Part shown: positions 9,524 through 18,597 of the stretch, one piece after another
Layout of the letters: each line of letters starts with the position of its first letter
Numbering within the stretch: position 1 is the stretch's first letter
NCBI RefSeq assembly: GCF_000177195.2
Contig: NC_015953.1
Coordinates: forward strand, 7,130,001 to 7,194,000
DNA from: Streptomyces sp. SirexAA-E
GTDB taxonomy: Bacteria; Actinomycetota; Actinomycetes; Streptomycetales; Streptomycetaceae
Direction: 5' to 3'
DNA length: 64,000 bases
Notes under the pieces: model-generated
Database searches by the model: none
The model's input: the letters and a program-made list of their open reading frames with translations, nothing else
Told to the model about the DNA's origin: nothing
Position numbers and translations under genes: made by a program

Positions 9524-10978
9524 ATGAGCGACTTGCTCAACCCTCCCGACCTCGAACGCTCCGACGCCCTGGTGATCTTCGGCATCTCCGGCGACCTCGC
9601 CGGGAAGATGCTGCTGCCCGCGCTGTACCGGCTCACCGAGTCCGGCAAGCTGACCGTGCCCGTCGTCGGGGTGGCGGCCACCGACTGGGACGACGACACG
9701 CTGCGCGGGCACGCGAGAGAGGCGGTCGTCGCCGCGGGCATGGACATCGACGACGCCGTCTTCGGCCGGTTCGCGGCGGGCCTGTCCATCGTCACCGGGG
9801 ACTTCACCGACGACGCCACCTTCGCCCGGCTGCGCGACGCCGTGGCCGGGTTCGCCTTCGTGACCCACTACCTGGCGATCCCGCCGTCGCTGTTCACCCG
9901 GGTCGCCGCGTCCCTGGCCGGGGCAGGCCTGAACCGCAACGCCCGCCTGGTGGTGGAGAAGCCGTTCGGACACGACCTCGACTCCGCGCGGAAGCTGCAG
10001 GACGAGCTGTCCACCCACTTCGACGACGACCATCTCCTGCGCGTCGACCACTTCCTGGGCAACCGCGCGGTCGAGAGCCTGATGGTCTCCCGGTTCGCCA
10101 ACACGCTGCTCGCGCCGATCTGGCACCGCTCCTACGTGGACAACGTCCAGATCACCCTCGCCGAGGACTTCGACGTCGCCGACCGGGGGTCCTTCTACGA
10201 TGCCGTGGGCTGCCTGCGTGACGTGGTCCAGAACCACATGCTGCAGGTTCTGGCCTTCCTGGCGATGGAACCGCCGAGCGCCACCAACGCCCGGGCGCAG
10301 GGGCTGGAGAAGTGGCGGGTGCTGCACGCGACGCGCACGATGGACCCCGCCGACACCGTCCGCGGCCAGTACGACGGCTACCGGGACGTCGAGGGCGTCG
10401 ATGCGGACTCCACGACCGAGACGTACTTCGCGACCCGCATGTTCGTCGACAACTGGCGCTGGGCAGGCGTGCCCTTCCACCTCCGCAGCGGGAAGGCGCT
10501 GGCCGTCACCGCCACCGAGGTCGTGGTCGAACTGCGCAAGCCGCCCCTGGAACTCTTCGGCGGCGAGGACACGCAGACGCCACCGAACCTCATCCGCTTC
10601 CGCGTCGACGGCGACACCGGGATCAGGGCGGACCTGGTGCTGAGCAAGCCCGAGAACGGCACCGGACCGATGACCGTCCCCATCGGGGTCGACTTCGCGC
10701 AGGTCCTGGGACGGCAGGAGCTCCCCTACGAGAACATCCTCCACGGTGCCGTGGAGGGCGATCCCGAATGCTTCGCCTTCTTCCCCGCCGTCCTGGAGTG
10801 CTGGCGCATCGTCGGACCGGTGCTCGATCCGGCCGAGCCGCCCTTGGCGTACGCACCGGGGACGTGGGGCCCGGAGACGGCCGACGAGCTTCCCGGCCCG
10901 CGGGGCTGGCACGAGTTGGGCCGCCGACTGTTCGACGACGACCAGGGCGGCTCGCGACGTGCGGACCCCGCTCCCTGA
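9524..10978 (+). CDS. zwf: Glucose-6-phosphate 1-dehydrogenase
   Basis: This 484-residue enzyme oxidises glucose-6-phosphate to 6-phosphogluconolactone with NAD(P)+, the entry to the oxidative pentose phosphate pathway. An AAAGGA site precedes the ATG. The N-terminal Rossmann motif is IFGISGDLAGKMLLPALYRL. VVEKPFGHDL and the active-site block RVDHFLGNRAVESL are intact, with a family-like C-terminal half (PFHLRSGKAL, ECFAFFPAVLECW). The setting beside a sugar porter, not tal/opcA/pgl, suggests it is an additional zwf copy, not the main operon member; this is inference. Confidence 0.94.
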   Translation: MSDLLNPPDLERSDALVIFGISGDLAGKMLLPALYRLTESGKLTVPVVGVAATDWDDDTLRGHAREAVVAAGMDIDDAVFGRFAAGLSIVTGDFTDDATFARLRDAVAGFAFVTHYLAIPPSLFTRVAASLAGAGLNRNARLVVEKPFGHDLDSARKLQDELSTHFDDDHLLRVDHFLGNRAVESLMVSRFANTLLAPIWHRSYVDNVQITLAEDFDVADRGSFYDAVGCLRDVVQNHMLQVLAFLAMEPPSATNARAQGLEKWRVLHATRTMDPADTVRGQYDGYRDVEGVDADSTTETYFATRMFVDNWRWAGVPFHLRSGKALAVTATEVVVELRKPPLELFGGEDTQTPPNLIRFRVDGDTGIRADLVLSKPENGTGPMTVPIGVDFAQVLGRQELPYENILHGAVEGDPECFAFFPAVLECWRIVGPVLDPAEPPLAYAPGTWGPETADELPGPRGWHELGRRLFDDDQGGSRRADPAP

Positions 10979-11125
10979 CGCCACGTCCCGCGCCCGGCGC
11001 CTTCCGCCTCGGAGGGCACACCGAGGTGCCCGTGCGGCCCCGCGGGCTGCCCTGACGCCTCTGGTGCGCGTGCGGCCCGCCCTGTATCCAGAAGGGAGTC
11101 GCGCTTCGCCGCCAGATGAGGACAC

Positions 11126-12931
11126 GTGCACGATCACTCCAGGACGAGAACGACCGGGGCCGGTACGAGCCGAGTACCGGACGGACAGGCCGCGGCAGGG
11201 CCACGGGCGGCTCCGCGGAGCCTCGCGGCCCTTCAGGCGGCCGCCGGGAACGACGCCGTGGTGCAGATGCTGCGCCAGGCCGGCCACCTGCCCGCCGAGC
11301 CGCACGAGCACGGTGCCGACTGCGGGCACGAGCGGCCCGAGGTACAGCGCTCCGCCGTCCACGACGTGCTACGAGCCTCCGGACGCCCCCTGGACGAGGC
11401 CACCCGCACCGACATGGAGTCCCGGCTCGGTGCCGACTTCTCCGACGTACGGATCCACAGCGACGCCGCGGCCCGGTCCTCCGCCGCCGAGGTGGGTGCC
11501 CGGGCGTACACCTCCGGCAGTCATGTCGTCATCGGGGAGGGCGGCGCCGACCGGCACACCCTGGCCCACGAACTCGTACACGTGATCCAGCAGCGCCGAG
11601 GCGCCGTCGCCGGGACCGACCACGGGGACGGCCTGAAGGTCTCGGACCCCCTCGACCGGTTCGAGCGGGAGGCCGAGGCCACCGCACAGCGCGCCATGAC
11701 GGGGTACCCGGCAACCTCGGCCGGGACGCAGGGCCCCGGTTCCGAGGCGTACGCGGGGGCCGACGGACCGGCCGCCGTGCAGCGGATCGTCAAGGTCACT
11801 CCCCACATGTACATGCGGGGAGTGGACGCCACCGAACAGACCCTCACCGCCCCCGCGCTCATGCGGTATCTGGCGATCGCGGTGCAGGACGAGGTCAACC
11901 GTGCCCAGACGATCGACCCCGGAGGCAGCTTCGAGGCGGACCTCAAGAACATCAGGCGGAGGCTCAAGGCCTCCCCTGACGATGTGGGAGGTGCCCTCCG
12001 GCTGACCGCCACGCTCGTCGGCGCGGTGAACACCTTCCTCGGGGAGCGGCAGACCTACGTCCCCGACCACAACCCGCCGGGGCACCCGGAAGGTCCGGGC
12101 GCCATGGTCCCGGTGCCGAACGCGCAGACCCGGTACGCGACGGCGCCGGACACCGAGAGCACCGGCTATTTCCACACGTCCCTCTCCCGGAAGTCCGAGC
12201 CGTACTGGGGAGACGACGACACGATGCGCGAGAAGGCCGGCCAGGCAATCGGCACGGCCGTCGCCGAGGGAGCGCCCCAGGAGCAACCGAGGCTCGCGGC
12301 CCATCCCCGGGGCGGTGCGAACCTGCCGCTCACCCGGCTCACGCGGAACCAGGCCGCCGACATGCTGCCGCGCCCGCTGTTCAACCTCGTCTTCGACGTC
12401 CGCTACCAGTTGGAGACGCCCGGCCCGGGGGAGCAGCAGCCCGTGATCGACGAGCGGACCGAGGCGCAGAAGGCGGCCCGTGACAAGAGCCCCAACCAGC
12501 CGGGAACGCTGCGTAGTTGGCACCAGGACGACTACGGCAGACTGCCTGACAACCAGTTCGACGCCGCCGCGGTCCCCGCGCACGCCCAAGGGCTGCACGC
12601 CCACTACACCGCTCACTCGCAGTCCGGTGCGGGTTCCTCGGTGCAGAACGCGGCCACGGCACCCCGGGGCTTCGCCGAGTACACCGGCACCGGAAGCGAC
12701 TGGGAGCACAACGTCAAGGTGGTGCTGGACTACATCAACAAGCGCGTCTACCTCACCCTGACGCACTATCAGTACTGGGCGCTGATCCCCCCGGCGAACG
12801 GGGAGGGACCGTACACGTTCTGGCAGGGGCCGGGACAGAACCTGCAGGCGGCGCAGGCGGAGCTGGCCCAGCAGCCCCGCGGTGCCTCCGGGACCATGAT
12901 GAGTCCCTGGCTGGAGATCGTCCTGTCCTGA
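11126..12931 (+). CDS. DUF4157 domain protein, putative eCIS-associated effector
   Basis: This 601-residue protein starts at a GTG. After a low-complexity leader, residues about 80-165 form a DUF4157 domain: HDVLRASGRPLDEATRTDME, FSDVRIHSDAAA, GARAYTSGSHVVIG and the zinc-protease-like HELVHVIQQ (His148, Glu149, His152). DUF4157 is known from extracellular contractile injection system (eCIS) loci and their cargo. The remaining 430 residues show no domain I recognise; YRQ-, Trp- and Tyr-rich patches near the C-terminus (YINKRVYLTLTHYQYWALIPP) suggest a separate folded domain. There is no signal peptide and no other eCIS gene in the window. It could be an orphan cargo protein or a processing peptidase. 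Confidence 0.75.
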   Translation: MHDHSRTRTTGAGTSRVPDGQAAAGPRAAPRSLAALQAAAGNDAVVQMLRQAGHLPAEPHEHGADCGHERPEVQRSAVHDVLRASGRPLDEATRTDMESRLGADFSDVRIHSDAAARSSAAEVGARAYTSGSHVVIGEGGADRHTLAHELVHVIQQRRGAVAGTDHGDGLKVSDPLDRFEREAEATAQRAMTGYPATSAGTQGPGSEAYAGADGPAAVQRIVKVTPHMYMRGVDATEQTLTAPALMRYLAIAVQDEVNRAQTIDPGGSFEADLKNIRRRLKASPDDVGGALRLTATLVGAVNTFLGERQTYVPDHNPPGHPEGPGAMVPVPNAQTRYATAPDTESTGYFHTSLSRKSEPYWGDDDTMREKAGQAIGTAVAEGAPQEQPRLAAHPRGGANLPLTRLTRNQAADMLPRPLFNLVFDVRYQLETPGPGEQQPVIDERTEAQKAARDKSPNQPGTLRSWHQDDYGRLPDNQFDAAAVPAHAQGLHAHYTAHSQSGAGSSVQNAATAPRGFAEYTGTGSDWEHNVKVVLDYINKRVYLTLTHYQYWALIPPANGEGPYTFWQGPGQNLQAAQAELAQQPRGASGTMMSPWLEIVLS

Positions 12932-12932
12932 C

Positions 12933-12976
12933 CCGGGGTGCCGGGGGTTCCTCCTTCGGCACCCCCGGCACCCCGG
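12933..12976. terminator. Strong bidirectional hairpin terminator
   Basis: CCGGGGTGCCGGGGG (12933-12947) is exactly complementary to 12962-12976, and an extra T-A pair closes the loop side. The hairpin sits between the convergent DUF4157 and VOC genes. Confidence 0.75.
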
Positions 12977-12996
12977 ATCGGCGGGCGGCGGCTGCC

Positions 12997-13395
12997 TCAG
13001 GACGCCGGTCGGTCGCCGCCACTGGGGGCGCGGCTCAGGTCGACGACGCAGAAGATGTTGCCGTCCGGGTCGGCGAGAACGACGAAGTCCGGTTCGGGCG
13101 GGTAGAGGTCCCAGTCCACGGTCCGCGCACCGAGCCCGACCAGACGTCGGACCTCGGCCTGCTGTTCCTCCGTCGTATCGGTGAAGAGGTCCAGGTGCAG
13201 CCGGGGGCGTGGTTCCACGGGCGAGGTGCTGCGAAGCAACCCGAGAGCCCTGCCTGAGCCGTCGGCATGGTCGAGTGTCCGCCACGTCTCGCTCTTCCAC
13301 TCCTCGGCGACCACCAGGTCCAGGGCCTGTGTCCAGAAGGCGACCGCGCGGGGAAGGTCTGTGACTCCGACGACGGGAATTCCGATCCTCAGCAT
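12997..13395 (-). CDS. VOC family (glyoxalase/dioxygenase-like) protein
   Basis: This 132-residue protein has the two beta-alpha-beta-beta-beta modules of the vicinal oxygen chelate fold. The first is IGIPVVGVTDLPRAVAFWTQALDLVV; the second includes GARTVDWDLYPPEPDFVVLADPDGNIFCVVDL, with the usual LADPDGN turn. HLDLFTD supplies a possible metal-ligand His. Family members range from glyoxalases to antibiotic-binding resistance proteins, so substrate and reaction are undetermined. It is a single gene, convergent with the DUF4157 gene. Confidence 0.85.
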   Translation of the reverse strand: MLRIGIPVVGVTDLPRAVAFWTQALDLVVAEEWKSETWRTLDHADGSGRALGLLRSTSPVEPRPRLHLDLFTDTTEEQQAEVRRLVGLGARTVDWDLYPPEPDFVVLADPDGNIFCVVDLSRAPSGGDRPAS

Positions 13396-13577
13396 GCGGG
13401 CCAGCCTAGGGGCCGGGCGCGGGGCGGTGGCGGGCGGAACGGCGCCGTCCCCGGCCTGACCGTGCGCACACGCCGTCCGGCTTCGACGCGCTGTGTCCCC
13501 CCGGGGCCGGGTATGTGTTCCCGCCGCTCCCGGGTGTCAGGGCCCCTCCTGGGCGTGTCGTCCTCGAACATGTGGCT

Positions 13578-14048
13578 ATGACACCCGCGACAAGAGCACC
13601 CACACCGTCACGCGACGGCCGGCCCCGAAGGCTGCGCGACGTCACGCCGGGGCGCAGAGGCCTGGTCCTCGCGTGGTTCGGCTTCACCGTCACCTTCGGA
13701 CTGATGAGACTGCTGACCTGGCTGATCCACATCGATGTCGCCGGTGTGGGCGACGTCAGTGCCGGAGGTGTGCACATCCACCATTACGTCTGGGGCATCG
13801 TGCTCCTGCTCGTGGTCGGCGGGGTGGGTGTGGTGGAGCGGTCGCCCCGTGTGCGGTCCTGGCTCGGTCTCGGCTACGGAGTGGGCGCGGCCCTGATCAT
13901 CGACGAGGCCGCGCTGCTGCTGAGCCTGGAGGACGTGTACTGGGACGACGAGGGGGGCATCAGCATCGCCCTCGCGCTCATCGTGATCGGCGTCGCCGGC
14001 AGCCTCCTCGTCCTGACCAGGCGCCCCGCCCAGGACGACGACGAGTGA
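13578..14048 (+). CDS. Integral membrane protein, hypothetical
   Basis: This 156-residue protein has four hydrophobic segments: LVLAWFGFTVTFGLMRLLTWLIHI, HHYVWGIVLLLVVGGVGVV, LGLGYGVGAALIIDEAALLL and IALALIVIGVAGSLLVL. An IHHYVWG motif and a conserved-looking IIDEAALLL stretch sit between helices. The ATG at 13578 is used; the frame is open earlier, but the additional sequence is Pro/Arg-rich and unlikely to be coding. I do not recognise a named family. No partner gene is evident; 264 bases without a gene separate it from the MFS gene. Confidence 0.7.
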   Translation: MTPATRAPTPSRDGRPRRLRDVTPGRRGLVLAWFGFTVTFGLMRLLTWLIHIDVAGVGDVSAGGVHIHHYVWGIVLLLVVGGVGVVERSPRVRSWLGLGYGVGAALIIDEAALLLSLEDVYWDDEGGISIALALIVIGVAGSLLVLTRRPAQDDDE

Positions 14049-14312
14049 CGCCGGCCCGGCGCCGGCCGGTGACGTGGAGGAGCGTCCGGGCCGTCCCCCA
14101 CGGTCAAGGTCGCGGCGTCCGAGCCCAGACGTCCGTCACCGTCCGGACACCACCCGGCTTCGCCCGTACGGGTTCCTTGGACCACCCCCACGGCCCAGCC
14201 ATGCGGCATACAGAGGCGCGGGCGGGGAAGGTGGGCCTGCCGGAAGACGACAGAGGCCGGCGCTACGCGGTACGGCGGAGGGGCCGGAGCTACAGCGGAG
14301 GGCAGGACTCTG

Positions 14313-15884
14313 ATGCCGGGACCGAAGCGACAACCGCGCGTTCTCCGGAGCCAGCGGGAGCGGTCGGCGACGGACCAGATGGTGCGGACGTTGCTCCGGC
14401 GCCGCAAGAAGGCACTGGCCGCCGAGGACGTGACCGTCACCGATCCGCCGAAGGTGCGCCGCGCCGTGACGGCTGCGGCGCTCGGCAACACCATGGAGTG
14501 GTTCGACTTCGGCGTCTACGCCTATCTGGCGGGAACCCTGGGGAAGGTCTTCTTCCCGTCGAGCTCGCCCGGCGCGCAGGTGGTGGCCACCTTCGCGACC
14601 TTCGCCGCCGCCTTCGTGGTGCGGCCGCTCGGCGGACTGGTCTTCGGGCCGCTCGGCGACCGGGTGGGACGGCAGAAGGTGCTGGCGCTCACCATGATCA
14701 TGATGGCGGCGAGCACCTTCGCCGTCGGCTTCCTCCCCACCTACGGCGCGATCGGTTTCGCCGCGCCGCTGCTGCTCCTCGTGTGCCGTCTGGTGCAGGG
14801 CTTCTCGACCGGCGGCGAGTACGCGGGGGCGACGACGTACATCGCGGAGTACGCCCCGGACAAGCGCCGCGGGTTCCTGGGCAGTTGGCTGGACTTCGGT
14901 ACCTTCGTCGGCTATTCGCTCGGCTCCGGCCTCGTGACCGTGCTGACCGCGACACTCGGCACGGACGGGCTGACGGACTGGGGGTGGCGCATTCCGTTCT
15001 TCGTCGCGGGGCCGCTCGGCCTGATCGGCCTGTACATGCGGCTGAAGCTGGAGGAGACCCCTGTCTTCCAGCGCGAGGAGGAGGCGCAGGCCGCGGCCCT
15101 GGCCGAGGGCGACCCCGTCGAGCAGGCACGGCAGTCCGGCAAGGGCCGGCTCAAGGAGATCTTCACGGGGCACTGGGAAGCGGTGCTCATCTGCATGGGC
15201 CTGGTGCTGCTCTACAACGTCACCAACTACATGGTGACGTCCTACCTGCCGACGTACATGTCCGAGACACTCGGCGAGCCGGAGACGAGTTCCCAGCTCC
15301 TGGTCCTCGGCACGATGCTCCTCGTGGTGCTGACCATCACGGTGGTCGGCAGGTCGTCGGACCGCTGGGGCCGGCGCCCCGTGTTCATGGCCGGGAGCGT
15401 CGCGCTCATCGTGTTCGCGATCCCGGCCTTCCTGCTCATCCGGGAAGGCGGCATCCTGATGCCGGCGATCGGCTGCGGGATCCTCGGACTGCTGCTGGTC
15501 TGCTTCGCGGGCACATCCGCCTCGACGCTTCCCGCGCTGTTCCCGACCCGCATGCGCTACGGCGCCCTGTCGATCGCCTTCAACATCTCCGTGTCGCTGT
15601 TCGGCGGGACCACTCCGCTGTTCACCTCCGCCCTCGTGGAGCTGACCGGCAACGACATGCTCCCGGCGTACTACCTGATGGTCGCGGGCGCCATCGGTCT
15701 CGTCGCGACCTTCTTCCTGCACGAGACGGCGGGCAAGCCGCTGCGCGGTTCCGGCCCCATGGTGGAGAGCCAGGAGCAGGCCCGGACGCTCGTCGCACGC
15801 AGCAGGACGAGGGCGGGCCGGCAGGCACGCGATCTGTGGATCCGCAGGCGCCACCCGTGGGGCGGAGGCCACAAGAAGGAATGA
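14313..15884 (+). CDS. MFS transporter, metabolite:H+ symporter (ProP/ShiA-like)
   Basis: This 523-residue, 12-helix transporter has a GGAGGGCAGG site before the ATG. ALGNTMEWFDFGVYAYLAGTLGKVFFP is the characteristic first helix of the metabolite:H+ symporter group. VVRPLGGLVFGPLGDRVGRQKVL is the loop 2-3 signature, and CRLVQGFSTGGEYAGATTYIAEYAPDKRRG the helix 4-5 block. Known relatives carry osmoprotectants (proline, betaine), shikimate, citrate or alpha-ketoglutarate; the substrate here is not predictable. A basic N-terminal tail of about 50 residues and a basic C-terminal tail are cytoplasmic. No neighbouring gene hints at a substrate. Confidence 0.88.
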   Translation: MPGPKRQPRVLRSQRERSATDQMVRTLLRRRKKALAAEDVTVTDPPKVRRAVTAAALGNTMEWFDFGVYAYLAGTLGKVFFPSSSPGAQVVATFATFAAAFVVRPLGGLVFGPLGDRVGRQKVLALTMIMMAASTFAVGFLPTYGAIGFAAPLLLLVCRLVQGFSTGGEYAGATTYIAEYAPDKRRGFLGSWLDFGTFVGYSLGSGLVTVLTATLGTDGLTDWGWRIPFFVAGPLGLIGLYMRLKLEETPVFQREEEAQAAALAEGDPVEQARQSGKGRLKEIFTGHWEAVLICMGLVLLYNVTNYMVTSYLPTYMSETLGEPETSSQLLVLGTMLLVVLTITVVGRSSDRWGRRPVFMAGSVALIVFAIPAFLLIREGGILMPAIGCGILGLLLVCFAGTSASTLPALFPTRMRYGALSIAFNISVSLFGGTTPLFTSALVELTGNDMLPAYYLMVAGAIGLVATFFLHETAGKPLRGSGPMVESQEQARTLVARSRTRAGRQARDLWIRRRHPWGGGHKKE

Positions 15885-16091
15885 GGGCCGACGCGGTACG
15901 GGCCCGGCGTGCCGTTCAGCTCCAAGAGCCTCCCGCGGCGCGCGAAGGCAGGCCGTGCCGTTCCGGCCGTGCGAGCGTAGGGCCGGTGTTCGGAGGCGGG
16001 CGGGCCGCGCCGGCGCGGATCCACACCGTGGAGCACCCGGTCGAGGGCTGTGGGCGAAGGCCGGATGGACGTCGCCGGCCGAGCCGGTACC

Positions 16092-16757
16092 TCACGTGGT
16101 GCTCCGGCCGCCCCGCTCCAGCAAGTCGTCCAACTCGGCTGCGAAGAGCAGGGCCGGGTCGAAGCCCATCCCGGTGAAGTGGCCGGCGAGCTCCAGGGAG
16201 AGGACGCCGTGCAGCCGGGTCCAGAAGCTCAGGGCCCGGTGGAGGGCCGCGGGCGGAGCGGCGTGGCCGTCGGCCCAGCCCCGGTGCTCCTCCAGGTGGG
16301 TGCCGAACGGTGTCGCGGCACCGTCCGGGACGAGTGCCGCGTACGCGTCGAGGAGGAGCGCCATCATCTCGGAGGCGATGGCGGTGATCTCGTCGGGCGC
16401 GTGGTACCCGGGGACCGGGGTCCCGTAGACGAGGAAGTACCGATGCGGGTCCTCCAGGGCCCAGCCGCGCAGGGCGTGTGCGAGTCCCGGCACGTCGGCG
16501 CCGGACGCGGAGGCCGCGCCGAGGGCGTCGGCGAGGCTTCGGTACGCGTCGTGGATGAGCTCGGTGATCAGCTCGTCGCGGCCGGCGAAGTAGCGGTAGA
16601 GCGCGGGGCCGCTCATGCCCATCCGCTTGGCGATCGCGTTGAGGGAGAGCGCGGACGCCCCCGACTCGGCGATCTGCTCCCACGCGTGCTCCTTGACCTC
16701 CGCACGCACCTGGGTGCGATAGCGCTCGCGCGGGGTCGTGGGGTCCTTCTCCGGCAC
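16092..16757 (-). CDS. TetR family transcriptional regulator
   Basis: This 221-residue repressor starts at a GTG at 16757 with AAGGGG at good spacing; the frame upstream is non-coding in character. The N-terminal HTH is at about residues 18-65 (HAWEQIAESGASALSLNAIAKRMGMSGPALYRYFAGRDELITEL). The ligand-binding half includes RYFLVYGTPVPGYHAP, typical of the TetR subgroup with the TetR_C_13/WHG-type C-terminal domain. The target is unknown; it is transcribed alone, and the 220 bases between it and the ABC importer operon contain only that operon's terminator. Confidence 0.85.
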   Translation of the reverse strand: MPEKDPTTPRERYRTQVRAEVKEHAWEQIAESGASALSLNAIAKRMGMSGPALYRYFAGRDELITELIHDAYRSLADALGAASASGADVPGLAHALRGWALEDPHRYFLVYGTPVPGYHAPDEITAIASEMMALLLDAYAALVPDGAATPFGTHLEEHRGWADGHAAPPAALHRALSFWTRLHGVLSLELAGHFTGMGFDPALLFAAELDDLLERGGRSTT

Positions 16758-16915
16758 GCCCGCCCCTTTTCTCCGTCCGCGTGGATACGCCGTCCAGGTT
16801 TCGTTAGAAGCTATCACGGCGCCTGTCGGCCTCTCGGTTCGTGCTGCCTCATGGCTTCTGACGGTGCCGCGCGCCACCGACGCGCCGCACGCTTCGAAAG
16901 GCACGCCCCGCCGAA

Positions 16916-16947
16916 GGGGCCGGGACCCTCGCCGTGGTCCCGGCCCC
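16916..16947 (-). terminator. Terminator of the peptide ABC operon
   Basis: GGGGCCGGGACC (16916-16927) and GGTCCCGGCCCC (16936-16947) form a perfect 12-bp stem with an 8-base loop, about 30 bases beyond the stop of the last operon gene. Confidence 0.7.
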
Positions 16948-16977
16948 CCAGGGCACGCCCTCCGTGTGCGCGTACGC

Positions 16978-18597
16978 TCAGGCCGCGGCCAGTTCGGCGC
17001 GGGCCGCCCGCCGCGCCGCCGCGAGCGCCGGGTCGAGCGCCGGAACGGCGGCCAGGAGCTGCCGGGTGTACGGGTCCCGCGGGTGGTCGTACACCTCGTC
17101 CACCGGCCCCTCCTCGACGATTCGGCCCCGCCGCATCACGGCGACCCGGTCGCTGACCTGCCGGACGACGGCCAGGTCGTGGGCGATGAAGACCAGCGCG
17201 AGGCCGAGTTCGCGTTGCAGCTCGGCCAGGAGCGCGATCACCTGGGCCTGGGTGGTCACGTCGAGGGCCGAGACGGCCTCGTCGCACACGATCAGCTCCG
17301 GATCGGCCGCCAGCGCCCGTGCGATGCCGACACGCTGACGCTGGCCGCCGCTGAACTCGTGCGGGTAGCGGTCGTACTGGTCCGGGTCCAGGCCCACCCG
17401 GCCCAGCAGTTCGCCGACCCGCGCCCGGATCGCCCCCTCTTCGCGCTCGCCGCGCGCCCGCAGCGGATCGGCCACCGACTCGCCGACGGAGCGGCGCGGG
17501 TTGAGCGAGGAGACCGGGTCCTGGAAGACCATCTGGACCCGGCCCGCGCGGGTCAGCCGCCCGGACGTGGGCGCCAGGAGGCCGACGAGCATCCGCCCCA
17601 GGGTGGTCTTGCCGCTGCCGCTCTCCCCGACGATGCCGAGCGTCTCGCCGGCCCTGACGGTGAGCGAGACCGAGTCGACGGCCGTCAGCGCCGTCTTCCC
17701 CCTGCCGAACACCTGCCGCAGACCGACGGCTTCGACGAGCGGTGTGCCGCCCACCCCGCTCGCTTTCGCGGCGGACGCCGCGCTCTTCGGAACGCCGGGA
17801 GCGGACGGGGCGGCCGCGCCCACCTCCGGAATCCTCGGGACCGCCGACAGCAGCGCCTTGGTGTAGGGATCGCGCGGTGTGCCCAGCACCTCGGCGACCG
17901 GGCCGCGTTCCACCGCCTGTCCCGCCCGCATGACCAGCACGTCGTCCACCGACTCCGCCGCCACGCCCACGTCATGGGTGACGAGCAGCAGCCCCATGCC
18001 GGTCTCGCGGCGCAGCCCGTGCAGCAGGTCGAGGATCTGCGCCTGGACCGTCACGTCCAGCGCGGTCGTGGGTTCGTCAGCGATCAGCAGCTCGGGCTCG
18101 CAGGCGAGCGCCATCGCGATGAGAGCGCGCTGGCGCATCCCGCCGGAGAACTCGTGCGGCCGGGACCGCGACCTGCGGGCCGCGTCCGGGATCCCGACGC
18201 GGTCCAGCACCTCGACGGCACGGGCCCGCGCCGCCCGCCGGCTCACGCGGCGGTGGACGCGGTGGACCTGGGCGATCTGGTCGCCCACGGCGTAGTACGG
18301 GTCGAGCGAGGACAGCGGGTCCTGGAAGACCATCGCCGCCTTCGCCCCGCGCAGCTCGCGCAACCGGGCGTCGCTCGCGGCCCGTACGTCCACCCCGGCG
18401 ACCGTGATCGAGCCGCCGACCTCGGCCCCCGTGCCCCGGTGCAGGCCGAGCAGGGCGTACGCGGAGGCGCTCTTGCCGGAGCCGGACTCGCCGACGACAC
18501 CGAGCGCTCCGCCCGCCTCCAACGAGAAGGACAGGCCGCGCACGGCCCGGACGTCCCCAAAGGTGATCGAAAGGTCCGAGACCTCGACGAGGCTCAT
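16978..18597 (-). CDS. Oligopeptide ABC importer, fused double ATPase
   Basis: This 539-residue protein contains two complete ATP-binding domains, equivalent to DppD plus DppF in one chain. Domain 1 (residues about 1-255) has Walker A GVVGESGSGKSASAYAL, the signature FSGGMRQRALIAMAL and Walker B LLIADEPTTALD. Domain 2 (about 285-520) has GIVGESGSGKTTLGRML, FSGGQRQRVGIARAL and LIVCDEAVSALD. A Pro/Ala-rich linker joins them. Its start overlaps the stop of the upstream permease gene (ATGA). It energises import of di- or oligopeptides, or possibly another substrate of the peptide/nickel family. Confidence 0.93.
   Translation of the reverse strand: MSLVEVSDLSITFGDVRAVRGLSFSLEAGGALGVVGESGSGKSASAYALLGLHRGTGAEVGGSITVAGVDVRAASDARLRELRGAKAAMVFQDPLSSLDPYYAVGDQIAQVHRVHRRVSRRAARARAVEVLDRVGIPDAARRSRSRPHEFSGGMRQRALIAMALACEPELLIADEPTTALDVTVQAQILDLLHGLRRETGMGLLLVTHDVGVAAESVDDVLVMRAGQAVERGPVAEVLGTPRDPYTKALLSAVPRIPEVGAAAPSAPGVPKSAASAAKASGVGGTPLVEAVGLRQVFGRGKTALTAVDSVSLTVRAGETLGIVGESGSGKTTLGRMLVGLLAPTSGRLTRAGRVQMVFQDPVSSLNPRRSVGESVADPLRARGEREEGAIRARVGELLGRVGLDPDQYDRYPHEFSGGQRQRVGIARALAADPELIVCDEAVSALDVTTQAQVIALLAELQRELGLALVFIAHDLAVVRQVSDRVAVMRRGRIVEEGPVDEVYDHPRDPYTRQLLAAVPALDPALAAARRAARAELAAA

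Noticed and set aside
11567..11581. Calling the DUF4157 protein a secreted zinc protease
   Set aside because: HELVH is present, but no signal peptide and no third zinc ligand could be identified; DUF4157 family membership is the safer call.
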